Numbered from the stretch's first letter, positions 13,057 to 24,493 are shown. The stretch is 64,000 nucleotides of DNA from Hofstenia miamia (GCA_900660155.1 CABFPE010000423.1:393022-457021); one strand, 5' to 3'. Notes: a model not told the origin generated them from the letters alone. Program-made: numbers and translations.

Positions 13057-13275
13057 CAGCCAAACAACAGGGAATAGGTCAAAACAGCAATCCAGCAATG
13101 TGGAATCATCCCACAGCAAGCCATCCCAGCACCACCACATCATGTCGCTGATGGTGCAAGGGGTCGCTGCCATCTCTGTGTACGAAGGACACAGACAAGG
13201 AAAGTCTGTGGAGACTGCCAGCTCTTTGTGTGCCCTAACCATGCCACAACTGTCTGTCAACAGTGCCATCAATAG
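12107..13275 (+). pseudogene. piggyBac transposase core and C-terminus, second copy
   Basis: Repeats the core about 98% identically. The third catalytic motif has changed from GVDAVDQ to GVYAFDQ, so a catalytic Asp is lost. One A is missing after NAGK near 12980, which shifts the frame; the true frame continues as RRLFLAELGKSL. That frame meets a TAG at 13075 and then encodes the C-terminal cysteine-rich domain (RCHLCVRR, VCGDCQLFVC, TVCQQCHQ), ending at the TAG at 13273-13275. Paired CxxC units of this kind form the DNA-binding zinc domain at the piggyBac C-terminus. This copy supplies the tail that the first copy lacks. Confidence 0.88.
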
Positions 13276-13446
13276 ACTGGTATACATACATTTTTCTTAT
13301 TTCTATATTCACCTTATACTTAGAACTGTTGTACAGATATCACTATTATACCTTATTCATGTGTTGTATATCGTAAATAAACATTTGGCTGATGAATATA
13401 ATTATTAGTTCTTCAATTATATGTTTGAATGTTAAAATATAAAAAG

Positions 13447-13510
13447 TGTGACAATTGTCACTAGATGTACCTAATATGTAATTATTTGTGATGAACCGTA
13501 GAAGGGTTAA
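13447..13510 (-). repeat. Right end of piggyBac: palindrome, terminal repeat, TTAA
   Basis: Contains GTGACAATTGTCAC at 13448-13461. It ends in ATGAACCGTAGAAGGGTTAA, the inverted counterpart of the left terminus with one difference. The spacing from palindrome to end is longer than on the left, so the two ends are asymmetric, as is usual for piggyBac elements. Confidence 0.85.
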
Positions 13511-15543
13511 TCGAGTTGAAGATTTATATATTTATATTTGAAATTCCTTCTTAATTTACAAGGAAATCCATTAAACATCAAACTAGATTGTAAATCTATA
13601 TGTAATAAATTATATTCGAAGATAGCGATATTTATAATACACTTGCATGAACTAACTTATCTGAGTAGTTTTATGGCAACTGGGAATTTGGCTTTTGTCC
13701 CTTTTCATGGTATCCTGCGTTAACTTGAGGATCGGTATTAAACATGATTTGAGTTGCATTCGGCCGGAATATTTACAGCCGTTAGTGCCTTAAATAATGG
13801 TAGTTATTTTACTGGTATGACTTCGTTCTTAATGGGATTAATACAGTATTACCCAGATTTATCACCACTCTGTACAAAGTCAATTTTGGCGCTAAGTGGA
13901 GTAGGCGATAAATCAAGGTTGGTCATATTATAGCTGCACATGTTACTCTGGACATGTATCGCTATTTCCAATGTACATTATTATTGCATGTTGCGCAAAT
14001 TCGAGAAGTCATGAAAAATGTATTACTTTAACCTTAAAATTGTTAATCTTTTAAAGTATTTCATGCACAGCATTAAGTTTTAGTACACATGTTCAATATT
14101 AAATTCACCAATAGATGTGCCCATTTTATATGCAGTTTTAGCAAAGAGTACTTCTGCAACATTATTCCGAAATGGATTCACATTGAAAATAATGCAACAT
14201 CATTTAGTTACTAAAATACGTTTGATGGCGCTAAATAGGAGGCCAACTATGCCATTGTACCAGATCAAAATCATAGCGGATGGCGGTGTATGTTCACTAG
14301 AATCACTTCCTGCATGCTAATTTAGGCTGTAAATCCGGGTTGGCACTAAATCATGCGCTATTAATCGAGGATAGACGGTACTTCATGTCACCATGTAAAC
14401 TGAATAATACCCTAAGGAAATGTTTTTAATCGGAAAAGAATTAAATTTAGTTTTAATTTTTGTTCAACGATTCTATAATATGCAGATTTTATAAGACAAT
14501 TAATTCATTGCTATCGAAGAACATGCGCCTATTTTCGTTGTAATGACATGTTATAATATATTGACACTTTAACTCATGTCGTTCTTGCAACAATAGGCAA
14601 GTGTGCATGAATGTTTTGGAACGAGTCGTTTGATGAGATAGTAAACAAAATTGTTAATGATAATGTTCACTTGAGTTGGTTGACGAACAGCAAGAGAAAT
14701 TCAATGCGAATAGATTATTCTCGCTTTGAACTTCATTCTCTGTCCCATTAGATTATTCTATATACAAAAATTTAAGTTTTAGATTTCGTTTTAATAAATT
14801 TGGTGCAATTCTAGAAACAAATATTTATTTTTATTGTTAGTATTTGTTATTTTTTAAAGTATAACCGCATTCCAGATGGCCAAATTACATAATGGTGGAA
14901 ATTTGAGGTCTTCGCGTGCTTACTAAAATTATTTGAAATTAATTTTTATTCAATCAAATTTTGATTTAAACCGCAAGTTGCCTATTGTAAGATACAAACC
15001 GTGTCTGCATTTTGAAACAATGTTCTCCAAGTCTATGAGGAAATGTGACACTCCTAAGATTTTGATAGTTGGACTTCCCTGTTCTGTTGAAAAATTCCGT
15101 TCACGCGTGCTGTACGCAAAGTCAGCCAGAATCGCGGCCAGGTGCGACATGAAAATGAAAGAGGAGATTATTCTATGTACAGTGGTGTTTTCAGATTTTG
15201 AGATATCTTAATTTTTGGTGAGTTAAGACTTTCAAATTTTTATTTTAGAAACCATAACAAATTGTAAAAAATGTCTGTATTATTTGAGGTTAAGACATAG
15301 TTTCACATTTTTAATGAATGTCTCTTTTCATTCGCAAGCCCTTCATTGAATCATTTGTACGACATCAGTTGTTTCTCAGTACTAAACTAGATGGTTTTTT
15401 TTTGAAGTATTTTCACTTTAGATTTTACATTTTTCTAAATTTATTGGAAATCTTTACAAAAATGATCAGTGTGTTTTTTGATTAACGTTTTCTCTTTAAC
15501 ACATATTTTGACGTTTTTCTTTTAAATGCATTTAATTAATTAA

Positions 15544-15867
15544 ATGTTACATCTTTGTTCATTAACGCGTATTACATCGTCCAACAGTGATTTTTTGGGT
15601 GTAAGAATGTTTAATTCGAGATATTTTTATGGCCTTGAACGCGATGGTTCTCATTATTATGTCCGCGTAGGTGATATTTATAGGAAATATAATTTCGGTT
15701 TAATACAAAATTCGAAAATTTGGAGAACTATTAAAAATGTGAAAAATCAATATTCAGTTTTACTAGGTCGGGGTATGCCATTTGTGGGTAGTTTGTGTCC
15801 AGAAAACAGTGGAGCGATCTATTTTGTCAACAGATGTCTGGTTTTTAGAAAGAAACATTTCAAATAA
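15544..15867 (+). CDS. Unrecognised 107-codon open frame
   Basis: The frame opens with MLHLCSLTRITSSNSDFLGV and runs to a stop without a recognisable domain, signal peptide or membrane segment. The middle has a plausible protein-like composition (YYVRVGDIYRKYNFGLI). A 324-base frame is long for this AT-rich background but not impossible by chance. It could be an exon or decayed transposon sequence. I assign no function and include it only because it is the longest frame between the piggyBac element and vasa. Confidence 0.15.
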   Translation: MLHLCSLTRITSSNSDFLGVRMFNSRYFYGLERDGSHYYVRVGDIYRKYNFGLIQNSKIWRTIKNVKNQYSVLLGRGMPFVGSLCPENSGAIYFVNRCLVFRKKHFK

Positions 15868-18441
15868 TGCTATTTACATTTCAACTATTCACTTCGTAAA
15901 AATTCGATTAAATTGAAAATCACTTCCAAAGTGAACGGTGAGATAATGATCATTCAATTAAAGTAAATATTGTTTTACGCAATGTCTAGAAGTTCTTCTT
16001 TGATAAAACAAAAATTCATTATTATTTTAATTAAATTGCTGTTTTCTATTCCATATTTAATTTAGGTTTTGACTTTGTTGCCACTAATTCGCATATTTCA
16101 GCAAAACTAATTTTGTAGATACAGTAGCGATGGAGTATTTTTTATTTACCAAGCTCTGGCTTATACTGAAGCATAATAAAAAATTTGTCGTCTTGAATAT
16201 TATACAACAGTTCACACAAGTCAACCTAAATGCAGTACATTCTTTAGAATTTATAAGCAATGTGTTGAAAAATATTTACATTTTGAAATTTTACATTAGT
16301 ATTTTATAATCTGAAAATCAATTTCAGCTTTTCAATTTCACAATGTAGAGTTTGTTATAGATTTATAACATACATAAAAATGACATTTTAGCAAGGTTAT
16401 TAAATTGTGTCGAATTAACATTAATTTTAATAGGCCGGCCTTTGACCTAAACTTTCAACCCATGCCCATTTCTGGTTTTTTATTGAATTTCAACTTCAAA
16501 AAATTCTCTTCATTATTACATCTTTGAGGAAATTATTGGTGACGCTCTACATGCATATCCATCAATTACTTAAAATAAGTGTACTAATCTGGATTATATC
16601 AGTCCGTTATTTTTTATCAGCGAACAGCTTCATCCAAACACATTTTCTACTCCCTCAAACTTTAAGTTATCCAGCAGTGTTTAAACGACGTCGTTTGAAA
16701 TGAAAAGAAGCGATAATTTTGTAAGAAACTAGTCACTATAAGTCTGACTGATTATACTAAAAATGAGATAGTTACAGTGAAATTCTATGGGAATTATTTC
16801 CAAAGCCGCTTTTGTTTGTTGTTTAGCAGTTTATTCGCATGCTCGAATTTCCAGTTATTAATATAAAACTTAAATTAGCTCAATTCGTATAATTGAATCC
16901 CATGCTTATTTTCAATTTATCCAAAGTAAACATTTTATTGCACATAATGTTTGTAGAATGTCAATTTTGTTTGTGATATCTCTCACATGTTTAGATAATT
17001 GAAAGTTTACTGTACTTGTTTAACGATCAACGCAAATAGTTAATGGTTTAGACTATATATATCGTTTGTTTTCTTGGTAATTATTCAAACTCGTTAGCAA
17101 CAATGTTAAAAATGATTCGTCTGAGAACAATTCTAATGTCGCTTTGTACATTTTGGCAATACTATTTTCTTACTAATGAGGCTACTTTCGTTTACAACTA
17201 AAAGTTTTCAAAGCGGTGCTTTAAATAATTTTGCTATCTTGCATTTTCTTTTTATTTCTCTGCTGTATTATAGTTTGATAATGTATTTTATCACATACTT
17301 TGATGTTAGACTGTAAAGTAACCGTGAGAATTAATCAAAATAAACTCCTTGTGTGAAAATTATACATGAAAAATTTTTAAGACTTCCTTATTTGCAGCTA
17401 TGACATTTCAATAGAATTTTTTTGCAGATAATAACTTTGGAAAATACGAGTTGTTTACTTCGTGATTTTAAAGCTATTTTTTTATTTTATTGATGTAATT
17501 TTTCTGACAAATGGTTTTTCGAAAACGCGTAATGCTGAAAGAAATATAAATGAGAAAAGTATAAATCTGAAAAACCATTATTTAGTTAGATCGTCTCCAT
17601 GTTTTTCTACGATGGTTTGTAATGTTTTTAAGGAATGTCGATCTCTTGGATAAACCGTTCTTCTCAGGTGTTGTTTATAAGCTGTGATGTTCCTCTTTTT
17701 GCCTAATCAGCATATCAAATTTTGAGTTTCTTCGATTGATTCAAGAATTCGCCTCAAATATTGGAAGCTGAAGATGGACGTTGGATTCCTCCCAATAGTA
17801 TTCTTACCAAAGGCGTACGCTGGGTTTTCTTCCAAGGTCATCTAAATTGTGATCAAAAACCGGATGATGACGTCTTGTGAAATTTTTAAATTTTGAAAAA
17901 ATAACCTGAAAATGTGTCTCACAACCATATTTTTTAGTGTTTTATATTTTTTAACTAAAAATTTTTGTTATTTAGTCATTCAAAATCAATGCTGGAAACC
18001 TGAATGGGCATTACACCATGTCTCCCTAGGGTACGCCACTAATTTCTACAATAAGGAATCCGCAATTGAATTCAATCAAAAGTGTCAAAAACATAAACAG
18101 TGATCCTTGCGATGTTGTATTGATGGTACAGATTTGAACCAACGGCCTCGGTAAATATTCAAAAGTTTCAAGTGTCAAATTTGAAACGCATTTCGTTGAA
18201 ATAAAAATTGAACTTTCCAATTTTTAGAGGACATCTTAGAAAACTGATTTTCCCGAAATATTGATAGGTTTTTCTGTCATTGCAAACGGTCATAGAAAAA
18301 CATGGTGAGCTTTCTACAAAGTAGTAATCTTGTCTCTGAATAAATGTTTTCCTGATGAATTTGTACTTTTAAAATAAAGAATATATTGTGTACATTAAAT
18401 ATATTAAATTTTTGCCAACTGTCTTAGAATTTAAATTTAAT

Positions 18442-18451
18442 TTATTTTTAG
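18442..18451 (+). other. Candidate 3' splice acceptor just before the vasa ATG
   Basis: A pyrimidine-rich tract (TTTATTTTTAG) ends in AG at 18450-18451, and the vasa ATG begins at 18457 with only TGACA between. This fits either a spliced 5' leader or a spliced-leader trans-splicing site. The frame is also open upstream to a Met at 18388, but the encoded residues there are hydrophobic AT-rich filler. Confidence 0.55.
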
Positions 18452-18456
18452 TGACA

Positions 18457-20457
18457 ATGGGAGACTGGGATGACGAGAATTGGGGAGAAGATCCAGTACC
18501 TTTAAATAACAAACCAGCATCACAATCTACAAAGTATGCTCCTGATTGGGATTGCTCATGTGGTGCAACGCGAAATTTTGGTTCTAAAAGGTTATGTAGG
18601 TCTTGCGGAGCACCTAATCCAAACGAAAATGGCACTTCAAATTCACGATTTTCAAATCGATCTAGTTCTGGAGGATTTGGAGACTGGGATTGTCAGTGTG
18701 GAGCAGTAAAAAATTTTGCATCTAAGAGGTTCTGTCGAATGTGCAATGTGCCAAGGGCTGACGGTGAAGCTTCATCCAATTCATTCACCAATCAAAATCA
18801 ATCTGGCGATTGGGATTGTTCTTGTGGTGCAACAAGAAACTATTCTTCCAAGCAATTTTGTCGATTTTGCGATGCCCCCAGACCATCTTCTGCTGCTGGT
18901 GGTAGTGGATTTTCTAGGAATGAATTTACATTAAGTGACTGGGATTGCGAATGTGGAGCAACAAGAAATTTTGGTACAAAGCGTAATTGTTATCAGTGTG
19001 GTGCACCACGACCTGTAAATATTTCAAATAACCAATTGTCCGCTAAGAAAGCACCCGTTACTTACATTCCACCTGAAGAAAGCGATGATGAAAGTACCAT
19101 TTTCCGGCAAACCCATGATGGTATTAACTTTGATAACTTTGACTCTATATCAGTAAAGTTTACTGGCTCAAATCCTGTCTGCGCTATTCCAAATTTCAAT
19201 TATGATGGCTTAGCAAGTTCCTTGAAAAAAAATATTAAAAAATCAAATTATGTAAAGCCAACTCCTGTACAAAAGTATGCAATTCCCTGCATTGCTGCAG
19301 GTAGAGATTTAATGGCTTGTGCACAAACGGGTTCAGGTAAAACCGCTGCTTTTGCAATACCTATACTTTCTGGACTTATAGACACTAATCTTTCGACTGT
19401 CGGTGCATTAGTTATTGTCCCTACTCGTGAACTTGCCGATCAGGTTTATCGGGAGTTTGTGAAGTTAGCTTATAATACGGGTATAAAACCTTGTGTAGTT
19501 TATGGTGGTGTGAGTGTTAGACATCAACTCTCTCAAATATCTCGTGGTTCAAACATTGTAATTGCTACTCCAGGTCGACTTCTTCAATTTCTCCGAGATG
19601 GTAGTTTGTTACTGAGTAATCTGAAATATCTTGTATTAGATGAAGCGGATCGCATGCTAGACACTGGGTTTCAACCTGACATTCGTGAAATTTGTAGTGG
19701 TTTTGATATGCCATCTTGCAAAAATCGTATTACTACTATGTTCTCTGCAACTTTTTCCGATGATGTGCAAGAAGTAGCAGGAGAACTGTTGAACAATTAT
19801 TTATTTTTAACAGTTGGGGCTGTCACGGGTTCACCAAATTCCGATATTACCCAACATTTTGTTTGTGTGGAGAATAGCGAAAAGAAAAATGTTTTGAAGA
19901 AAATTATTGATGATAATCCTAACATTGGAAAAACACTTGTATTTGTTGAAAGAATAGCAACCGTTGGATTTTTGGCTTCATTTATGAGTTCCTATGGATA
20001 TAAAACCACATGTCTCAGCAGTGAGTTTACACAACAGTTACGGGAAGAAGCTCTAAGAGATTTTAGAAGTGGTAAATGTTCTATTCTTGTTGCAACAAAT
20101 GTAGCGTCTCGTGGACTTGATATAAAAGAAGTTGGTCATGTAATTAACTATGATCTACCAAACGTTGCAAATGACTATGTTCATAGAATTGGGCGAACGG
20201 GCCGAATTGGCTTGAAAGGTAAGGCCACTTCGTTTTATGTGCCCAATGCTGATTATAAAATGGCTCCTGTGTTGATTGAATATTTGCGGGAGAATAAACA
20301 ATCAATTCCAGACTTTTTAATGAATACAACCAGTAGTCTGCCGTCACGTTCAAGACACACTGAAAATAAGTTTGCATCAAATGATTTCCGTGCAAATAGA
20401 CAGTCAAATACGTCGCAGCAACGAAGTCAAGCAATTTCAGATGATGAAGATTGGTGA
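18457..20457 (+). CDS. vasa: Vasa/DDX4 DEAD-box RNA helicase with four zinc-finger modules
   Basis: A complete 666-residue ATP-dependent RNA helicase of the Vasa family, which acts in germ-cell granules in piRNA amplification and mRNA control. I start at MGDWDDENW because it has the Vasa-like acidic/Trp start and follows an acceptor-like AG. Four repeats with the pattern W-D-C-x-C-x4-N-x6-C-x2-C lie near residues 30-51, 76-97, 118-139 and 161-182. They resemble RanBP2-type fingers, but with CxC in place of Cx2-4C. The core follows: NYVKPTPVQ with the Q-motif Gln at 272, AQTGSGKT 289-296, PTRELA 322, DEAD 395-398, SAT 430-432, ATNVASRGLDI near 546 and HRIGRTGR 576-583. The protein ends in DDEDW, typical of Vasa. 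All motifs are intact and there is no intron. Most animal Vasa proteins carry CCHC knuckles or RGG repeats instead of these fingers. An active gene is the simplest reading. An old retrocopy is possible but no decay is seen. Confidence 0.93.
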   Translation: MGDWDDENWGEDPVPLNNKPASQSTKYAPDWDCSCGATRNFGSKRLCRSCGAPNPNENGTSNSRFSNRSSSGGFGDWDCQCGAVKNFASKRFCRMCNVPRADGEASSNSFTNQNQSGDWDCSCGATRNYSSKQFCRFCDAPRPSSAAGGSGFSRNEFTLSDWDCECGATRNFGTKRNCYQCGAPRPVNISNNQLSAKKAPVTYIPPEESDDESTIFRQTHDGINFDNFDSISVKFTGSNPVCAIPNFNYDGLASSLKKNIKKSNYVKPTPVQKYAIPCIAAGRDLMACAQTGSGKTAAFAIPILSGLIDTNLSTVGALVIVPTRELADQVYREFVKLAYNTGIKPCVVYGGVSVRHQLSQISRGSNIVIATPGRLLQFLRDGSLLLSNLKYLVLDEADRMLDTGFQPDIREICSGFDMPSCKNRITTMFSATFSDDVQEVAGELLNNYLFLTVGAVTGSPNSDITQHFVCVENSEKKNVLKKIIDDNPNIGKTLVFVERIATVGFLASFMSSYGYKTTCLSSEFTQQLREEALRDFRSGKCSILVATNVASRGLDIKEVGHVINYDLPNVANDYVHRIGRTGRIGLKGKATSFYVPNADYKMAPVLIEYLRENKQSIPDFLMNTTSSLPSRSRHTENKFASNDFRANRQSNTSQQRSQAISDDEDW

Positions 20458-20576
20458 AATTTTGATCCAATTTTGTTTTTTTTAAACTGGGTGAGTATGC
20501 TGTTAATCATTTCTATTCTATTTTAAAGTGCAAGAAAACATTTGCTTACATTGTACACTATTGCAAGCGTGCCACG
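20458..20576 (+). other. vasa 3' flank, probable 3' UTR
   Basis: Starts directly after the stop. No AATAAA is present before the hAT insertion. A donor-like CTGGGTGAGTA occurs near 20487, which could mark a 3' UTR intron, but this is weak. Confidence 0.35.
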
Positions 20577-21061
20577 ATTTGTATTAGAGATGAGCGCGGT
20601 ACAGGTTTTGTAAAATTATTTCCACCGCAAAAAAAATACTTCATGGCTAACCACTGAAATTTCCATTTTTACCACAAACCACCGCAATAAATGTTTTCCT
20701 CGTATACCGTGACAATGTCGATTTTTACCTTCGTAAGAATGGATAGATATTTTTACATTGTATTTTTATGGCTATGGATCATTCGTAGAAAATTTTGCTT
20801 TGGTATTTTGTCAATTTGTTCAATTATATTAAAGTAGCATTCAATTTTTCAAGAAATATGCAAAAATTACTATTAATATTTTGTATGTGAAATCTATTAA
20901 TTTTGCTTCAGAAACAGTTTTTTGAGAAAATCTTAAAACAAAATACGTTATCTGTATGACTTTTATACCCCCACAAATTGCTTTAATTCTACCGCTAACC
21001 GCCGCAATTGTGTAAATCTCTATCGCAGTATTACCGCACTGCACTCATCTCTAATTTGTAT
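20577..21061. mobile_element. Non-autonomous hAT element with perfect 8-bp target duplication
   Basis: The element proper is 20585-21053 (469 bp). It starts TAGAGATGAGCGCGGTA and ends with a matching inverted sequence CTCATCTCTA. The 8 bases ATTTGTAT flank it on both sides (20577-20584 and 21054-21061), the signature of hAT-superfamily insertion. Several CCGC-containing words (ACCGCAA, TACCGC, GCCGCAA) recur near the ends, as in hAT subterminal repeats. There is no transposase frame. It sits 127 bases after the vasa stop and contains AATAAA at 20686-20691, so it may supply a polyadenylation signal to vasa. Confidence 0.9.
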
Positions 21062-23116
21062 CTTGCGGTGCTTTGAAATTAGGGTGTTTTTACTCATTAA
21101 CTGGGTAGGCAACTATCTTGACAGCCCTCGGCCATTGCTAGAAAATGGGTTGGCAAGTATCTAACCATTATTGTACATCATAAAACTGCTATTGCTAAAT
21201 GCAGTTGCTGGCTTTCGCAGTTTTTTGATAAATATAGAAATAAGCCTGGGAGTAATTATTCTCTATTAAGTATCATCCCCACAGCAAACGGGCGATAACA
21301 CGCTTGCGAATTGAGTTAGTAGTGTTTGTCCTTAAAACTAGGGTGTTGTTGAAAACAGTTGTAAGCATGACATCGTGCGCTTTCTGTGGGAACTCACCTT
21401 TAAAGTTACTTTCACGCTTAACGTTTAGTTCTTTTTCTCTTATTGCCTACCCTGCTAAAAATCCTTAAAAATGCCTTGCCTGATATTTCGATGATTTCAT
21501 TGTTTATGCTTGATCTTTTGTTGGATTTTATTTTGAACAAATACAAGAATGGTAAAGGCTTAAAGACTATTTATTTCATTTTGATAGATTACCTTTTAGA
21601 CGTTATTTTAAATATTTACTTGTTCGGCGCATTTTACTTCCTCATTGTTTTATGACTAATTCTTTCTTAAACAAACAACTGAATCGCCATCAGCTTTTCG
21701 ATTATTACGTTTTTAGAATAAGTTAGCTATTGGTGTTATTTACGAAGTCTTCCTAATTGTATTGTTTTATCACTAAGTTGCATGATCTATTGGAAGTAGT
21801 TTTCATTGATATTTTTTAAATCACCAATTTGTTGCCAGCTGTTTCTTCTATTTATCATCTCACTTCAGCTCATTGCATAAATGAAAGAAAAGGTAGTAAC
21901 TCTAACTCTGGATACCAACTAATACGATGGCGTCACTCTTTAGGGAAGGGGTCAAAATCAATATTTAACAAGTGAAAATGCAACCGTGAACAACAAGTTA
22001 AATTCTAAATATCTGCATACCCTTAATAAATTTATTTGCATAGATATATTTGAAGAAATGGGCAGAACACAAAGGTATCAAAGCTTTTGTAATAACCTTT
22101 GCGTAAAATACACGCCTTTCATGTAAACTTCCCCCGTTAACATTTATTCGCGAATTTATTCCGAGTACAATTTAATAATTCTGTTTACGGTCATGTTAAC
22201 GTAAAACTCCATTTTTAACGGTGTTGTTTACGGGGGCATTTTCGCTTATGTATTGAATTTCGACTACTTCCATTACCAAGTCAATATCTTTAATCATGTT
22301 ATTTAAGCTTTAAAAAACTAGTTTTGAACGTAGACATTCCCTTTGCAAAGTGTATTTTCGCTAATGCTGTGCCATTATTCTAATGGAATGATTAATCGAT
22401 GTAATAATTATAAATTACCATTTGATTGAAAATATATTAATTTATCGATTCTGCTTTACAAGTATGACTGGCATATAACTATCAGTCGAACAATCGCCGT
22501 CCCAAGTGAGAGGCACTGGGTTGCTGTCAAACATTATTACTACTCAGAAGGAATCTCATAGCAATAACTTTAGAAAATTTGAGATTATTTGTGTTCCGGG
22601 TGCAAAACTCTATCAAAAACCCTTATTTACATGTTTAAAGGAGGTAATTACCTAATAAAATACACGTTTTAGTTCGCCAATTTTTCTGTTGTTTTATATA
22701 AAGTCTGATTTAAGAGTGACGTCATATATCCCCTCACTCCCTGCTTCCCATATTTTCGTCTATGTCAAGATTTTGAATTGAGCAGTGTGGGAGTGTGTGC
22801 AATATATTTTTGTTTTTATGTTATTTTTCAAATTTAATCTTACCCATTATAATTAATAATAGATTTATTTGTCGCTTAATCGCTTCGATTTTTTAACTAA
22901 TAGCAGGCGCCACTGTAGTTTCTGCAATATCAGTATGTCTTTTGCTAGAATAAATGCAGATTAATATATGTAGGAAAACCCCTAGATAGCACTTTGACAA
23001 GAATTGATAGATACTTCTTTGCTCTAATTCAAATAATAGAAATTCTTCTGTTTGATTTTTATTACATTTTAACATTTATTGATGAGCATCTGTACGGCTA
23101 TGATTTTGGAATTAAC
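21062..23116. other. AT-rich intergenic, nothing recognised
   Basis: About 2 kb without recognisable coding motifs, terminal repeats or tandem arrays. The 70-codon frame at 21443-21655 is hydrophobic AT-rich sequence with no support. Confidence 0.5.
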
Positions 23117-23401
23117 TTAACCCTTTAAAGGCACCTAGAAAAACATACGCCAATGACACCCTGGGGACTTTTTTTGACCCCACGCCATTTTTAGCAGATA
23201 CTATCCAAAACAGCCATTAACCAACTAGAAATCGAAAACAACCATTTTATTGATAATATTCATACTGAACAGTTAAGATATTTGATAAAAAATGAAGCAT
23301 GAGCTTTTTTGTCGTCACCTCGACTACACCCAAACATCTCCCTTGCTTACCTTCACTTGCTGTAACAACAGTCGGTATGAGCTCTTCATATCCGATAGCC
23401 T

Positions 23402-23955
23402 TTATCGCTGCACCAATGGATGCTGTGTTTGCTGAAATGTCAGCCTCCGTTTTATGTGATCGCGAACAAGCAGTTTTGCAAGGTCTTTCAAGAAATGCGA
23501 GCGGCCATATGGTGGACCACATGTTTGAGGGTAACGTTTTCGATATATAGCATAGGCATTATAAGCCCCCGTATCAATCATTTGGAAAAACATATCCACT
23601 GGATGCCGCCTTGTGGTCCTTTTGACGCTGTATTCCCTTAGCAGCTTGTCGAGAATATCGACACCATATTTTGAGTGGTTATAATAATCAATTATTGCTG
23701 GCTTACGCTCTTCATTATCATCAATAACGTCATTCCTATGTAAAGCTGATAGCAAAATAACAGATTTATTGTGCTTTGGTACATAAGAGACCATGCTTTT
23801 GTTTTCCGTAAACCCAAAAAGTCAGGTAAAAACAGCACGATTTTGATCAGGCAAAAACTCTAGCAGAATTTCCGGTTTTGATTTACGCATTGTTCCTACC
23901 AATGGTAATTTTTCTTTAATAAGGATGTCGGCCAGAGATGCACTGGTAAAAAAAA
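23402..23955 (-). pseudogene. piggyBac transposase C-terminal part
   Basis: The main open segment (23402-23794) begins MVSYVPKHNKSVILLSALHRN and contains YGVDILDKLLREYS, which keeps the third catalytic Asp context. It continues with HPVDMFFQMIDTGAYNAYAIY and LKDLAKLLVRDHIKRRL. Upstream, after a stop, the same frame gives RIFFTSASLADILIKEKLPL, where the family has D-x-FFTS; the catalytic Asp is not visible here. The cysteine-rich tail of the other copy is not recognisable downstream. Confidence 0.8.
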
Positions 23956-23970
23956 TTCTGTAATGACGTT

Positions 23971-24327
23971 TCATGATGATCCAATAAGATGTTTTGTCAT
24001 GTCAACCACAACTCTTTGAACTTGACCAACCTCATGTTTCAAACCTTGTTTACCTTGATATATCTGCATATTATGCAAAAAGAGTGATTGGTTGTCAACG
24101 CATGCCCAAACGTTTATAACGTATTTCCCTGGTTTAGAATTCATGAAAGTACGATAACTACAGTTACTGCGAAAGGTCGCTAACTGTTCATCTACTACGC
24201 CAAATTCGGATACCAAATACTGATCAGTACACTTCTTCACAAACATTTGAAAAATATTTGAGATAGCAGCCGTTTTGTCGCCTTGCTGTAGCCGCTCAAT
24301 TCTAGTGACTGGATTATCAAAACACAA
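23971..24327 (-). pseudogene. piggyBac transposase central part
   Basis: Encodes MCFDNPVTRIERLQQGDKTA, then VVDEQLATFRSNCSYRTFM, which holds the first catalytic Asp context, and KPGKYVINVWACVDNQS, the usual K-x-x-K-x-G-I-K-x-W-type strand. It is separated from the neighbouring segments by frameshifts. Confidence 0.82.
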
Positions 24328-24493
24328 TGACCTTTATATCTGCTTGAACCGGCTGCATGCCATTGTTGCCCAAAAAATTGGAATTCCATATTCAGCAACC
24401 CAAAATTCGTCCATTTTTACGGGGGTCACTCCAGCAGCAATTAGCAAACCAATATAAGCCATAAGGGTGTATTTATCAATTATCCACCAGTCG

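Larger units (their letters stand above)
10166..13510 (+). mobile_element. piggyBac-family DNA transposon, internally duplicated
   Basis: Both ends carry the piggyBac target TTAA (10166-10169 and 13507-13510). They are followed inward by matching terminal repeats: TTAACCCTTCTACGGTACAT on the left, and the same with one mismatch on the right. A perfect palindrome GTGACAATTGTCAC lies about 23 bases inside the left end and about 50 bases inside the right end. Between them is a piggyBac transposase read on the plus strand. It is broken by a frameshift, a 950-bp tandem duplication and a stop in the C-terminal part. The terminal repeats look fresh, so the ends may still be mobilisable by a related transposase, although this copy cannot make a normal protein. 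Confidence 0.95.
13511..18451. other. AT-rich region between piggyBac and vasa
   Basis: About 4.9 kb without a recognised gene. The 5' leader exon and promoter of vasa, if cis-encoded nearby, would lie here, but I cannot point to them. The longest open frame (15544-15867, +) is listed separately. Confidence 0.45.

Noticed and set aside
18457-20457. vasa as a processed retrocopy
   Set aside because: No decay, no poly(A) tract after the 3' end and no flanking duplications were seen, and an acceptor-like site precedes the ATG. It is not fully excluded.
20144-20470. 108-residue minus-strand frame within vasa
   Set aside because: It is antisense to the helicase C-terminal domain and shows no motif.
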